A stretch of DNA of 64,000 nucleotides from Mycetocola reblochoni REB411 (GCF_900163835.1 NZ_FUKR01000036.1:62001-126000), one strand, 5' to 3'. Positions 39,221 to 48,160 are shown, numbered from the stretch's first letter. The notes: a model not told the origin generated them from the sequence alone. Translations and numbers: made by a program.

Positions 39221-40741
39221 ATGTCTGACTCACGTGACTTCCCCTTCTCCACCGCGACCGGCTCCGACGTGCGGGTCCGCTTCTGCCCCTCGCCGACGGG
39301 CACGCCGCACGTCGGCCTGATCCGCACGGCGCTGTTCAACTGGGCCTACGCCCGGCACACCGGCGGAAAGCTCGTGTTCCGCATCGAGGACACCGATGCC
39401 GCGCGCGACAGCGAGGAGAGCTTCCAGCAGATCCTCGACGCGCTCGGCTGGCTCGGCCTCGGCTGGGACGAGGGTGTCAACGTCGGGGGCCCGCACGAGC
39501 CGTACCGTCAGTCGCAGCGCTCCGACATCTACGACCGTGTGATCGCGCAGCTGATCGAGTCGGGCAACGCCTACGAGTCCTACTCGAACGCGGAGGAGAT
39601 CGACGCGCGCAACACGGCGGCCGGCCGGCCCACGCAGCTCGGCTACGACAACTTCGACCGCGGGCTGACCGCCGCGCAGCGCGAGGCCTTCCGTGCCGAG
39701 GGCCGCGAGCCGGCGATCCGGCTGCGGGTGCCGGACGAGGACATCAGCTTCACCGACCTGGTGCGCGGCGACATCACCTTCCCCGCCGGGTCGTTCACCG
39801 ACTTCGTCATCGTCCGGCCGAACGGGAAGCCGCTGTACACGCTGGTGAACCCGGTCGACGACGCGCTGATGGGCATCACCCACGTGCTGCGTGGCGAGGA
39901 CCTGCTCTCCTCCACGCCGCGGCAGATCGCCCTGTACCGCGCGCTCATCGACGCGGGCGTGACCACCTTCGTGCCGCGGTTCGGCCACCTGCCCTACGTC
40001 ATGGGCGAGGGCAACAAGAAGCTGTCCAAGCGTGACCCCTCCTCGAACGTGTTCCACCACCGCGACCGAGGCTTCATCCCCGAGGGTCTGCTCAACTACC
40101 TCTCGCTGCTGGGCTGGTCGCTGTCCGCCGATCGCGACGTGTTCAGCCGTGACGAGCTCGTCGCGGCTTTCGACGTCGTCGATGTCAACCCCAACCCCGC
40201 CCGCTTCGACCTGAAGAAGGCCGAGTCGATCAACGGGGACCACGTGCGTCTGCTCGACCCGGAGGACTTCCGCGACCGGCTGGTCCCGTACCTCGTCGAC
40301 GGCGGGGTGCTGCCGGCCGAGCCGACCGCCGCCCAGCTCGAGGTGCTGACCGCGGCCGCCCCGCTGGTGCAGGAGCGGATGACGCTGCTCGGCGAGGCGC
40401 CGGGCCTGCTCGGGTTCCTTTTCGTCTCCGATGCCGAGCTGGTGACCGACCCTGCCGCGCGCGACTCGCTGCCCGCCAACGCGGCGGAGGTGCTCGCCGC
40501 GGCCCGTGGTGCACTCGACGGGCTGGTCGGGACCGGCTGGGTCGCAGCCGACATCCAGCGCGTGCTCGCCGAGGCCCTGGTCGACGGCCTCGGCCTCAAG
40601 CCCCGCGTCGCCTATGGCCCCCTGCGTGTCGCGGTGAGCGGTCGGAAGGTCTCGCCTCCGCTGTTCGAGTCGATGGAGATCCTGGGAGCGGACAGCACCC
40701 TGGCCCGCATCGACGCCCTGGCCGCGTCCCTGACGGCATGA
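39221..40741 (+). CDS. gltX: Glutamyl-tRNA synthetase
   Basis: A 506-residue class I aminoacyl-tRNA synthetase that charges tRNA-Glu (and, in organisms lacking GlnRS, misacylates tRNA-Gln for amidation). The signature is [20 protein letters not shown] (HIGH is HVGL) and [10 protein letters not shown] (KMSKS equivalent). Anticodon-binding helices follow from about 330. tRNA-Gln and tRNA-Glu lie 1.0 and 7.5 kb downstream on the same strand. TAGACT 10-15 nt upstream of ATG 39221 implies a very short leader. It overlaps the next gene by 4 nt. Confidence 0.97.
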   Translation: MSDSRDFPFSTATGSDVRVRFCPSPTGTPHVGLIRTALFNWAYARHTGGKLVFRIEDTDAARDSEESFQQILDALGWLGLGWDEGVNVGGPHEPYRQSQRSDIYDRVIAQLIESGNAYESYSNAEEIDARNTAAGRPTQLGYDNFDRGLTAAQREAFRAEGREPAIRLRVPDEDISFTDLVRGDITFPAGSFTDFVIVRPNGKPLYTLVNPVDDALMGITHVLRGEDLLSSTPRQIALYRALIDAGVTTFVPRFGHLPYVMGEGNKKLSKRDPSSNVFHHRDRGFIPEGLLNYLSLLGWSLSADRDVFSRDELVAAFDVVDVNPNPARFDLKKAESINGDHVRLLDPEDFRDRLVPYLVDGGVLPAEPTAAQLEVLTAAAPLVQERMTLLGEAPGLLGFLFVSDAELVTDPAARDSLPANAAEVLAAARGALDGLVGTGWVAADIQRVLAEALVDGLGLKPRVAYGPLRVAVSGRKVSPPLFESMEILGADSTLARIDALAASLTA

Positions 40742-41706
40742 CCGGCGCGCCCGAGCGGGTCGACGTGGTCGTCGTCGGCGGGGGGCCCGCGGGGCTGTCC
40801 GCCGCGTTGACGATCGTCCGCTCCGGCCTGACCGTGCGCGTGCTGGACGCGAACCGGCCGCGGCACGCAGCGACGCTGCTCTCGCACGGCTTCCTCACGA
40901 GGGACGGCATCCCGCCGAGCGAGTTGCGCCGGATCGGCCGCGAGCAGCTGGAGGAGTATGCGGATGCCGCGGTGTCGTTCGCGGCGGTGGCCTCCGTGGA
41001 CGACGCAGGCGACGGCGAGGGGTTCCGGGTGCGTGCGACCGGCGTCAGGGGAGAGCCCGACGTCGATCTGCACGCGGACCGCGTGTTCGTCGCGACGGGG
41101 CTGCGCGAGGTGCTGCCGCGTGTTCCCGGGCTGCGTGCCTACTACGGGACCGCCCTGCACAGCTGCTTCTCCTGCGACGCCTACGAGAAAAGGGGTCTCG
41201 ACCTCGCGCTGATCGGCACCGACGACGGCATTGTCGACCGTGCGCTGCTCATCGCCTCCGTCGCGCGCAGCGTGACACTGTTCCCGCACGACGCGGCCGT
41301 CGGCGCCGAGGCGCGTGTCGTCCTGTCCGAGGCCGGCGTCCGCGTCGTCGACGGACAGATCGCCGCCCTGGAGGGGGACAGGGGCGGCATGACGGGCGTC
41401 CGCGTCGGGGAGGAGCTGCACCCGCTCACCGCGGGCTTCGTCGTCCCCCGATTCGAGACGGGCCTCGAGTGGCTGGACGGCGTGTCCTGCGACCGTGACG
41501 GGGACGGCCTGATCGTCGTCGACGGCTTGGGCAGGGCCAGCCGCCGTGGCGTGTACGCGGCCGGCGAGGTGACCCGCTCCGGACCCTCGCAGCTGATCGT
41601 GGCGGCGGGGGAGGGCGCGCGCGCCGCGGCGACGCTCGTCCGCGACCACGTGCTCGGCGACGCGCCCGGCGGAGGTGGTTTGGCGGGCGGTCCGGCCGTG
41701 CGCTAG
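40738..41706 (+). CDS. Thioredoxin-reductase-like FAD-dependent oxidoreductase
   Basis: A 322-residue flavoprotein. FAD-binding motif [21 protein letters not shown] at the N-terminus, [12 protein letters not shown] in the middle, and a CxxC pair (Cys143-Phe-Ser-Cys146) in the position of the TrxB redox disulfide. The second Rossmann motif is degenerate ([16 protein letters not shown] instead of GGGxSA), so NADPH binding may be lost or altered. It overlaps gltX by 4 nt. It shares layout with the N-terminal half of the fusion protein at 42502. Role unknown; not a canonical TrxB. Confidence 0.78.
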   Translation: MTGAPERVDVVVVGGGPAGLSAALTIVRSGLTVRVLDANRPRHAATLLSHGFLTRDGIPPSELRRIGREQLEEYADAAVSFAAVASVDDAGDGEGFRVRATGVRGEPDVDLHADRVFVATGLREVLPRVPGLRAYYGTALHSCFSCDAYEKRGLDLALIGTDDGIVDRALLIASVARSVTLFPHDAAVGAEARVVLSEAGVRVVDGQIAALEGDRGGMTGVRVGEELHPLTAGFVVPRFETGLEWLDGVSCDRDGDGLIVVDGLGRASRRGVYAAGEVTRSGPSQLIVAAGEGARAAATLVRDHVLGDAPGGGGLAGGPAVR

Positions 41707-41709
41707 AGT
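41680..41709 (+). promoter_or_regulatory. Promoter of tRNA-Gln
   Basis: TTGGCG (41680-41685) and TAGAGT (41704-41709) with an 18-bp spacer; the -10 overlaps the stop codon of the upstream oxidoreductase gene. The mature tRNA starts 31 bp later. Confidence 0.6.
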
Positions 41710-41739
41710 TGTTTTCTGGTTGAGCTGCTGCTCGATCAT

Positions 41740-41811
41740 TGGGGTATGGTGTAATTGGCAACACGGCGGTTTCTGGTACCGTTGTTCTTGGTTCGAGTCC
41801 AGGTACCCCAG
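41740..41811 (+). tRNA. tRNA-Gln (anticodon CUG)
   Basis: Acceptor TGGGGTA (41740-41746) pairs with TACCCCA (41804-41810), discriminator G at 41811. The anticodon loop TTCTGGT gives CTG. The U1-A72 first pair is typical for tRNA-Gln. CCA is not encoded (GCAC follows). Confidence 0.95.
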
Positions 41812-41818
41812 CACATTG

Positions 41819-41851
41819 CTCCTCCGTTCCTTCGGGATCGGGGGAGTTTTT
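41819..41851 (+). terminator. Terminator of tRNA-Gln
   Basis: CTCCTCCGTTCC pairs with GGATCGGGGGAG around a TTCG loop, with one T/T mismatch and one G-U pair, followed by TTTTT at 41847-41851. Confidence 0.85.
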
Positions 41852-41878
41852 CGTGTCCGGGCACCGAGCGGTTGGGCC

Positions 41879-42433
41879 TTACTCGCCGAGGGACTGCAGG
41901 TGCATCCGCTCGCCGGTCTCGTTGAACATGCTGATCACCTGCGCGGGGGAGGACCCGACGGCGTGCATCGCGTGCGGGAGTCGCGTGTCGAACTCGGCCG
42001 CCTCGCCGCGGCCGAGCACCACGTCGGCGTCGCCCACCCGCAGCCGCAGCCGACCGCTGAGGACGTACAGCCACTCGTGCCCGTCGTGGCTGCGCAGCTT
42101 CGGCGGTTCCGTGCCCGGCGGGTAGCTGATCTTGTAGCTGTGCACGGGCGACTGCTCGTGGGTGAGGGGCGCGATGACGTGCCCGTCCCTGCGTGTCACC
42201 GTGCGGCGCACCCGCGGGTCGTGCTGCTCGTCGCGGACCAGCACGTCCAGGCTGAGGTCGAGCGCCGCGGCGACCGGCACGACGAGCTCGAGGCTCGCCT
42301 GCCGCTTGCCCGCCTCCAGGCGGGACAGCGTGCTCGTCGAGATCCGCGTCCGTGCGGAGAGCTCGTCGAGGGTGAGCCCGGCGGAGACACGCGCCTCCCT
42401 CAGCCGCCCCCCGACCCGGTGCAGCGCGCCCAT
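41879..42433 (-). CDS. XRE-family regulator with C-terminal cupin domain
   Basis: A 184-residue protein. The N-terminal HTH (about 8-62) contains LREARVSAGLTLDELSARTR followed by STLSRLEAGKRQASLE; the C-terminal cupin (about 105-180) has SHDGHEWLYVLSGRLRLRVGD and an ...AEFDTRLPHAMHAVG strand with the second His. Such HTH-cupin proteins sense small molecules. It is divergent from the oxidoreductase-methyltransferase fusion, 68 bp away, and probably represses it. ATG 42433 follows GAGGAG. Confidence 0.9.
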   Translation of the reverse strand: MGALHRVGGRLREARVSAGLTLDELSARTRISTSTLSRLEAGKRQASLELVVPVAAALDLSLDVLVRDEQHDPRVRRTVTRRDGHVIAPLTHEQSPVHSYKISYPPGTEPPKLRSHDGHEWLYVLSGRLRLRVGDADVVLGRGEAAEFDTRLPHAMHAVGSSPAQVISMFNETGERMHLQSLGE

Positions 42434-42476
42434 CGATACTCCTCGTTGCTGATCTGGCAAATCTGATTGCTGTTCG

Positions 42477-42487
42477 GACAGTCTGTC
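42477..42487. promoter_or_regulatory. Short palindrome in the XRE / fusion-gene divergent region
   Basis: GACAG T CTGTC, perfect 5-bp arms, 15 bp before the fusion start. Nearby ATCTG occurs twice in direct orientation (42452 and 42461). Either could be the XRE operator. Confidence 0.35.
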
Positions 42488-42501
42488 ACGACCATTGGGC
42501 C

Positions 42502-44079
42502 ATGCACACATCGACTCTCGACGTCATCATCATCGGCGGCAGCGTGGCCGGCCTCAGCGCGGCTCAGATGCTCGGCCGGGCGCGGCGGAACGTGCTCGTC
42601 ATCGACGACGGAGCGCCGCGCAACCGTTTCGCCTCGCACATGCACGGGGTGCTGGGGCTGGACGGCACCCCGCCCGCCGAGCTCATCCGCCGGGGGAGGG
42701 ACGAGGCGAGCGGCTACGGCGTCCGGTTCCGGACGGGCAGGGTGCTCTCCGTCGACGAGGACGCCGGCGGCGGGGCGATGCTCGTCCGCCTGGAGGGTGC
42801 GGAGATCATCACGGCGCGCACCGTGCTCCTGGCGACAGGCATCGACGACGTCCTGCCCGATCTGCCCGGACTGCGCCGGCGGTGGGGCCAGACGGTGCTC
42901 CACTGTCCTTACTGTCACGGCTGGGAGGTGAGGGAGCGGCCGCTCGCCGTGCTCGGCACGGGGGCTTCGTCACCACACCAGGCGGAGCTGCTGCGGCAGT
43001 GGAGCGACGACGTCACCTTCTACACCGACGCGGCCGGTGAGCTCGCCGCCGACGTCCGCTCGCGGCTCGCCGCCCGGGGGGTCGAGCTGCGGCCGGAGCG
43101 GGTCGTCGCCATCGAGGAGTCGGGTTCCGGGGGCGATGCCGAGGGGCTCGTCGTGGTGACAGCCGAGGGGGCGCGGCGGGAGTTCACCGCGCTGTTCGCG
43201 GCGTCGTCACTCCGGCCGCGCGACGAGGCCGTCCGCGGAATCACTCTGGAGCGCACGTCGGAGCAGGGCGTCCCCCTCCTCGCCGTCGACGCGGGAGGGC
43301 GGACGTCGCATCCGCTGCTGTGGGCTGCGGGGAACGTCGTCGCCCCGATGCTCGCGGTGCCGGGCGCGATGGGCGCGGGGGCGGCGGCCGGGGCGTCCAT
43401 CAACAGGGAGCTGGTCGCCGCCGACGGGCGGGCGGCGGAGGCCGATCGCGATCCGGAGGCCTTCTGGGAGGACCGCTACCGCGGTGCACGAGCCGTGTGG
43501 TCGGGAGAGGTCAACGCCGCACTGGCGGCCGTCGTCGCGGGTCTCGCGCCCGGTCGCGCGCTCGACCTGGGCTGTGGCGAGGGCGGCGACGCACTCTGGC
43601 TCGCCGATCGCGGCTGGTCGGTGACCGGCGTCGACCTCTCGGCGAGCGCCGTCATGCGCGCCGAGGAGGAGGCGTCGCGCCGGGGCCGTGGCGACGTCAC
43701 GTTCGAAGTCCGCGATCTGGACGGTCCGCTTCCGCGCGTCGAGGGTGGCTGGGATCTCGTCACGGCGGCCTTCCTGCACTCGCCGGTGCGCCTCGACCGA
43801 CTCGACGTGCTGCGCCGTGCGGCATCGGAGCTCGCGGTCGGCGGACGTCTCGTCGTCGTCTCCCATGCGGCACCGCCGCCCTGGGCTCCGCGGCACGGTG
43901 GGCACCTCCGGCTGCGCTCCGCCGCCGAGGATGCGGCGGAGCTCGCGCTGGATCCGGCGGAGTGGATCGTCGAGAGGGCCGAGGACAGGCCACGCGCGGT
44001 CACGGCCCCCGATGGTGCGGCCGCGGAGGTGCTCGACGGCATCGTCGTCGTCCGGCGCCTCGGCCGGACGGGCCACTGA
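42502..44079 (+). CDS. Bifunctional FAD oxidoreductase / SAM-dependent methyltransferase fusion
   Basis: A 525-residue protein of two whole domains. Residues 1-305 are thioredoxin-reductase-like: FAD motif VIIIGGSVAGLSAAQML (8-24), VLLATGIDDVLPDLPG, redox pair Cys135-Pro-Tyr-Cys138, second Rossmann LAVLGTGASSPHQA, and the C-terminal FAD segment PLLWAAGNVVAPML. After a short linker (305-320), residues 320-525 are a class I methyltransferase resembling the TehB/thiopurine group: FWEDRYRG, motif I ALDLGCGEGGDALWLADRGW (353-372), and WDLVTAAFLHSPV. This pairing is known as a bifunctional family in actinobacteria; the substrate is not established to my knowledge. Regulated presumably by the divergent XRE-cupin protein. 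Confidence 0.88.
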   Translation: MHTSTLDVIIIGGSVAGLSAAQMLGRARRNVLVIDDGAPRNRFASHMHGVLGLDGTPPAELIRRGRDEASGYGVRFRTGRVLSVDEDAGGGAMLVRLEGAEIITARTVLLATGIDDVLPDLPGLRRRWGQTVLHCPYCHGWEVRERPLAVLGTGASSPHQAELLRQWSDDVTFYTDAAGELAADVRSRLAARGVELRPERVVAIEESGSGGDAEGLVVVTAEGARREFTALFAASSLRPRDEAVRGITLERTSEQGVPLLAVDAGGRTSHPLLWAAGNVVAPMLAVPGAMGAGAAAGASINRELVAADGRAAEADRDPEAFWEDRYRGARAVWSGEVNAALAAVVAGLAPGRALDLGCGEGGDALWLADRGWSVTGVDLSASAVMRAEEEASRRGRGDVTFEVRDLDGPLPRVEGGWDLVTAAFLHSPVRLDRLDVLRRAASELAVGGRLVVVSHAAPPPWAPRHGGHLRLRSAAEDAAELALDPAEWIVERAEDRPRAVTAPDGAAAEVLDGIVVVRRLGRTGH

Positions 44080-44157
44080 GCCGCTGAGCCGCCGTGCGCG
44101 TCGGAGTCCCCGTCAGGGCGGGCCGATCCCACCGTGGGGTGAGACGCGACGGCAGCC

Positions 44158-44802
44158 TCAGCTCGCGTCGAGGCTCAGCGTGTCGCCCGCGCTGAGCGGC
44201 AGGTACTCGCCACCGCCGAGCTCGGTCGCCCAGCGGAGCCGGTCGTTCGCGAGGGCGAGCCCCGCCTCCGACAGCACGGCCTCGTGGATGGGGAAGCACC
44301 GCTCGGGTGCCACCGCCAGGACGTAGTCGATCGCCTCCGAGATCTTCAGCCAGGGGGCTCCGGCCGGCGCGGCGAGGACGGGCACAGTCGTCGGGGGAAC
44401 CTGGAGGGAGTCCCCCGGGTGGTACACGAGCCCGTCGACCAGCACGCCGACGTTGTCGATCCGCGGGATCGAGGAGTGGATCAGTGCGTGGACGCCGCCG
44501 TGGAACTCGAGCCGGAACCCGTTCGCGGTCACCTCGTCGCCGGGGCCGACCCGGTCGACGTCGATCCCGGCCTCCTCCGCGGCCGCGACCACCCCGGCCG
44601 GACCGAGGATCCGCAGGGACGGGGCGGTGGCCGCGATGCCGGCGATCTGCTCGGGCGTCCAGTGGTCGGGATGCAGATGGGTGATCACGATGACGGCCGG
44701 CCGGGTGACGTCCTCGATCGGCGGCGTGAACCCGCCCGGATCGATGATCAGCGTCGCGTCGTCGTTGTCGAACCGGAGCGTCGAGTGGCCGAGCTTAGTC
44801 AT
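44158..44802 (-). CDS. Metallo-beta-lactamase-fold hydrolase (UlaG-like)
   Basis: A 214-residue MBL-fold protein. The metal motif is VIVITHLHPDHW (HxHxDH), preceded by LIIDPGGF and followed by GVHALIHSSIPRIDNVGVLV and VYHPGDSL; a late His (CFPIHEAVLS) completes the site. The N-terminus MTKLGHSTLRF is typical of UlaG-like enzymes. Substrate unknown. ATG 44802 has GAGG 7 nt upstream; ATG 44808 is too close to it. Convergent with the fusion gene, 78 bp apart. Confidence 0.82.
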   Translation of the reverse strand: MTKLGHSTLRFDNDDATLIIDPGGFTPPIEDVTRPAVIVITHLHPDHWTPEQIAGIAATAPSLRILGPAGVVAAAEEAGIDVDRVGPGDEVTANGFRLEFHGGVHALIHSSIPRIDNVGVLVDGLVYHPGDSLQVPPTTVPVLAAPAGAPWLKISEAIDYVLAVAPERCFPIHEAVLSEAGLALANDRLRWATELGGGEYLPLSAGDTLSLDAS

Positions 44803-44932
44803 GAGCATGCCTCGATTGTCCGCCGCCCGCCCCGCGCCGGCAAGGGCGTCACCCCGGCGCGGCGGTGCTTTCGTCGGTCACCGGCCGGGTCGTCGTCCCG
44901 CTGTGCCGGCTTTCGGCGCGCGAGCCGCCGCC

Positions 44933-45033
44933 GTTCACTGCCCCGTCACCGGACCGACCCCTCCGCGCCACCGGAGGGTCGGCACGTCGTCATCCCCTGC
45001 CGGGAGCGTGGACGGTGCCCCCCAGTCGGGGGG
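44933..45033 (+). promoter_or_regulatory. Possible PHO box and two leader hairpins before the alkaline phosphatase gene
   Basis: GTTCACT (44933-44939) and CGTCACC (44944-44950) are spaced by 11 nt start to start, like the direct repeats bound by PhoP in actinobacteria. Two hairpins follow: CCGACCC(C)TCCG at 44954-44965 pairing with 44972-44982, and CCCCCC AGTC GGGGGG at 45018-45033. The hairpins may sit in the 5' leader or be terminators of upstream transcription. Confidence 0.4.
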
Positions 45034-45072
45034 AGCCGACACCCATGTGAAATGAAGACGGAAGAGGAGACC

Positions 45073-46944
45073 ATGTCCACCACCCCGCTCGGGCGCCGAT
45101 CGCGCCTGATCGTCGCCGGAACCATCACCGGCCTTGTCTGCGGCGGAATCCCCGCCCTGGGCGCGGCCGCCGCACCGGGGGAGCCGCGCACCCCGAAGAA
45201 CGTCATCGTCATGATCTCCGACGGCGCCGGGTACAACCAGTTCGACGCCGCCCGGCTCTTCGAGACCGGCGAGTCGTACCGCCAGGTCGCGGTCGACCCG
45301 GCAACCGGAGCGGTGGACCGCGTCCCCGGCACGCCCAGCCAGGTCTACGACTCCTACCCGGTCCAGGTGTCGCAGTCCCACTACTCGGCCTCGGGTCGCG
45401 CCGCGTACACAACCGAGGACGCCTGGGGTGACTTCGACTGGGTGGCGTCGGGCGCGACCGACTCGGCCGCGGCAGGAACGGCGCTCGGCACCGGTGTGAA
45501 GACGAACAACGGCGTCCTCGGCCACGACGCCTCGGGCGAGCGCCTGCTCACCGTGGGCGAGCAGGCGAAGGAGGTCGGCAAGAAGGTCGGGCTCGTCACC
45601 TCGGTCACCTTCAACCACGCCACCCCGGCCGGCTTCATCGCGCACAACCCCGACCGGAACGACTACCACGGCCTCGCGACCGAGATGATCGACAGCGGTG
45701 CCGACGTGATCATCGGTGCCGGCCACCCGGAGTACACCGACGCCAACGAGAAGCGCGCGGCGCACTTCGGCTCGGGGTCGTGGATCTCCGAGTCCGACTT
45801 CACCCGGGTCTCCACCGGGCAGACGCCCTTCGAGTACATCGAGGCGGCCGCCGACTTCGCCTCCGTCGCGGCGGGTGAGGACGTGCCGGACAAGCTCTTC
45901 GGCCTCGCCCGCACGGCCGAGACGTTCCAGTACAACCGTCCGGGGCTGGACAACGACAAGGCGACGCCCTTCACCGACCCGCTCAACGAGGATGTGCCCA
46001 GCCTGGCGACCTCGGCCCAGGCGGCTCTCAACGTGCTCGAGAAGGACGACGACGGCTTCTTCCTCATGGTCGAGGGCGGTGCCGTCGACTGGGCGGGGCA
46101 CGCCAACCAGACCACGCGTCTGGTCGAGGAGCAGGTCGACTTCAACAGCGCCGTCGAGCAGGTTGACGCCTGGGTGGAGAAGAACTCCAGCTGGGACGAG
46201 ACCCTCGTCGTCGTGACGGCTGACCACGAGACCGGGTACCTCTCCGGCCCCGGCGCCGACCCGAGCTGGACGCCGCTGACCGGTGAGAAGGGCGCGCTGC
46301 CCGAGGTGTCCTGGTCCTCCGGCGGTCACACGAACGCGCTCGTGCCGTTCTTCGCGAAGGGTGCCGGCTCCGAGCTGCTCGCGGCGCGCTCCGACAGCTG
46401 GGACGTCGTCCGCGGCGCATACCTGGACAACACCGACGTCGGAGAGGTCGTCTTCGACATCCTCGGCCACCCCGATGCCGCCGAGGACTCCGTCGCCCTC
46501 GAGGCCACCGTCCCCTCCGTCACGCCGGGCGGCGAGCTCAGCCTCGCCGTCGGCGGCGGGGGAGAGCCGGTCGCCTTCCACGGGGGCACCACGGCGCAGA
46601 GCGCGACGCTTCCCCGGGTCTCGGTCTCCGACACCCGCAACGAGGCGCAGGCGCAGGGCAAGGGCTGGACGGTGTCCGGACGGGCGAGCGACTTCACGGC
46701 CGGGAACAGGAGCTTCGGCGCGGACCGCCTGAGCTGGCTCCCGCAGGTCGTCGCCTCCGACTCCGGCGCGGCCGCGGGATCGCGTGCCTCGCTCGGCGCC
46801 CCGAGCACCCTCGCCGAGGCGGACCGTGTGACCCGCGTCGGCACGACCGTTGTCGGTGCAGCGCTGGACCTGTCGATCCCCGAGGACGCCAGGAGCGGAC
46901 GGTACGGCAGCGAGGTCACGCTCACGCTGTTCCCGAAGGACTAG
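45073..46944 (+). CDS. Secreted PhoA-family alkaline phosphatase with WxL-like C-terminal domain
   Basis: A 623-residue exported protein: signal region 1-35 (RRSRLIVAGTITGLVCGGIP, Ala-rich end). Catalytic core about 40-465: metal Asp50 (VIVMISDGAG), nucleophile Ser131 (GATDSAAAGT), Glu334/Asp339/His343 (VEGGAVDWAGHANQ), Asp384-His385 (TADHETGY) and His419 (SGGHTN). Residues about 473-623 form an extra beta-rich domain (GWTVSGRASDFTAGN, LSWLPQVV, GAALDLSIPEDARSGRYGSE) that resembles WxL-type wall-binding domains. The DUF916-type gene downstream supports that reading. ATG 45073 has GAGGAG at good spacing; open frame extends far upstream but is not coding. Confidence 0.88.
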   Translation: MSTTPLGRRSRLIVAGTITGLVCGGIPALGAAAAPGEPRTPKNVIVMISDGAGYNQFDAARLFETGESYRQVAVDPATGAVDRVPGTPSQVYDSYPVQVSQSHYSASGRAAYTTEDAWGDFDWVASGATDSAAAGTALGTGVKTNNGVLGHDASGERLLTVGEQAKEVGKKVGLVTSVTFNHATPAGFIAHNPDRNDYHGLATEMIDSGADVIIGAGHPEYTDANEKRAAHFGSGSWISESDFTRVSTGQTPFEYIEAAADFASVAAGEDVPDKLFGLARTAETFQYNRPGLDNDKATPFTDPLNEDVPSLATSAQAALNVLEKDDDGFFLMVEGGAVDWAGHANQTTRLVEEQVDFNSAVEQVDAWVEKNSSWDETLVVVTADHETGYLSGPGADPSWTPLTGEKGALPEVSWSSGGHTNALVPFFAKGAGSELLAARSDSWDVVRGAYLDNTDVGEVVFDILGHPDAAEDSVALEATVPSVTPGGELSLAVGGGGEPVAFHGGTTAQSATLPRVSVSDTRNEAQAQGKGWTVSGRASDFTAGNRSFGADRLSWLPQVVASDSGAAAGSRASLGAPSTLAEADRVTRVGTTVVGAALDLSIPEDARSGRYGSEVTLTLFPKD

Positions 46945-46951
46945 CCCGATC

Positions 46952-46976
46952 GGGCCGCCCCGCGTCGGGGCGGCCC
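46952..46976 (+). terminator. Stem-loop between the phosphatase and DUF916-type genes
   Basis: GGGCCGCCCCG (46952-46962) and CGGGGCGGCCC (46966-46976) around CGT, 8 nt after the phosphatase stop. It could attenuate rather than stop read-through to the next gene. Confidence 0.7.
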
Positions 46977-47056
46977 GCCCGGCCGTCACGCGCGGACCGC
47001 GACGGCCGGGACCCGGCGGGGCGACCCGCCATCGACACCGAGAGCAGAGAACACCC

Positions 47057-48121
47057 ATGACCACGAGCACCGAACGCCCACTCGCCCCCGTCGGGCCGGG
47101 CCTGCCCCGGGCGGAACGCCCCCGTCGCCGTCGTGCCACGCCGCGTGCGCTGGTCACGGCGGCCGTGCTTCTCGCCGGAGGACTGCTGACACCGACGGCG
47201 GCGACCGCCGTCTCCGCGGAGGAGGTCCGCTGGTCTGCCGTCCCCGTGGCGGAGGACGGCGAGCAGTCCCGGATATCGCTCCGTCACTCGGTCGACCCCG
47301 GCGGACGGGTCAGCGACGGCATCGCGGTGAGCAACCACGGCGCCGTTGACGCGGTCTTCACCGTGGCAGCCGGCGACGGGATCGTCGGCGACGACGGGGC
47401 CTTCGACATCTCCGCGGGCGAGCAGGAGGGTGCGGGCGCCTGGACGAGTGTCGGCGACGGCACGGCTCCCGGCGAGCAGATCGAGGTCCCCGTCGCCGCA
47501 GGCGAGAGCGTCGTGGTCCCCGTGACGGTCGAGGTGCCGACGAACGCGACGCCCGGGGACCACCCCGGTGGAGTGGTGGTGGCGCTCGCCGGTTCGGGGG
47601 AGCAGGTGAGCGTGACCCATCGCGTTGGCGTCCGGCTGCATCTGCGGGTGAAGGGGGACGTCGCACCCCGACTGGAGACGGCGGACACGAGCGTGACGTT
47701 CACTCCGGCGTGGGTGCCGTTCGCCCCCGGAACGGTGCGGATCGTGACGACCGTCGGCAACGTCGGCAACGTCCGTCTCGCTCCCGCGCTCACCCTCACG
47801 GCGACCGGGCCGTTTGGCTCCGTGCCACTCGAGGCGGCGCTGCGGGCGGACGAGGTGCTTCCGGGAGGGACGGCCGTGCTCAGCGGCGAGGCGGAGGCCT
47901 GGCCGCTGCTGCTCCTGTTCGGCGATCTCGAGCTCAGCGGCAGCGCGGTCGGCGACGATGAGGTCACCCCTCCCGCGGTGCACTCCGAGTCCGTTCTGGT
48001 CCCCGCGGTGTCGTGGACGGGACTGCTCGTTCTGCTGCTCGCCGCCGGCGCGGTCGTCCTCCTCGCTCGCCAGCGCAGGGCTCGGCGGGTAGGCTCGGCC
48101 GTGACGGAGCGTTCCGAATGA
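47057..48121 (+). CDS. DUF916-type (WxL-interacting) surface protein with C-terminal anchor helix
   Basis: A 354-residue exported protein: basic N-terminus, signal helix ALVTAAVLLAGGLLTPTAAT, then two beta-sandwich domains (about 55-185 and 186-300) and a C-terminal membrane helix (WTGLLVLLLAAGAVVLLARQ) followed by basic residues. The first domain shows the DUF916 pattern: DGIAVSNHGAVDAVFTV, then GDDGAFDISAGEQEGAGAW, and VPTNATPGDHPGGVVVAL. In Firmicutes such proteins bind peptidoglycan and partner WxL proteins. It lies 112 bp after the WxL-like alkaline phosphatase. ATG 47057 fits the signal peptide. Confidence 0.78.
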   Translation: MTTSTERPLAPVGPGLPRAERPRRRRATPRALVTAAVLLAGGLLTPTAATAVSAEEVRWSAVPVAEDGEQSRISLRHSVDPGGRVSDGIAVSNHGAVDAVFTVAAGDGIVGDDGAFDISAGEQEGAGAWTSVGDGTAPGEQIEVPVAAGESVVVPVTVEVPTNATPGDHPGGVVVALAGSGEQVSVTHRVGVRLHLRVKGDVAPRLETADTSVTFTPAWVPFAPGTVRIVTTVGNVGNVRLAPALTLTATGPFGSVPLEAALRADEVLPGGTAVLSGEAEAWPLLLLFGDLELSGSAVGDDEVTPPAVHSESVLVPAVSWTGLLVLLLAAGAVVLLARQRRARRVGSAVTERSE

Positions 48122-48160
48122 CTCGCGCGCACGGCGACACGCCGCGCTCGGGAGCGGATT

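Noticed and set aside
44284-45072. N-terminal extension of the alkaline phosphatase by 263 codons
   Set aside because: The extension is antisense to the metallo-hydrolase gene and low complexity; the signal peptide starts after ATG 45073 with its own ribosome binding site.
44935-47157. A 740-codon minus-strand open frame opposite the alkaline phosphatase
   Set aside because: A shadow of the phosphatase and DUF916-type genes; both have clear signal peptides and motifs on the plus strand.
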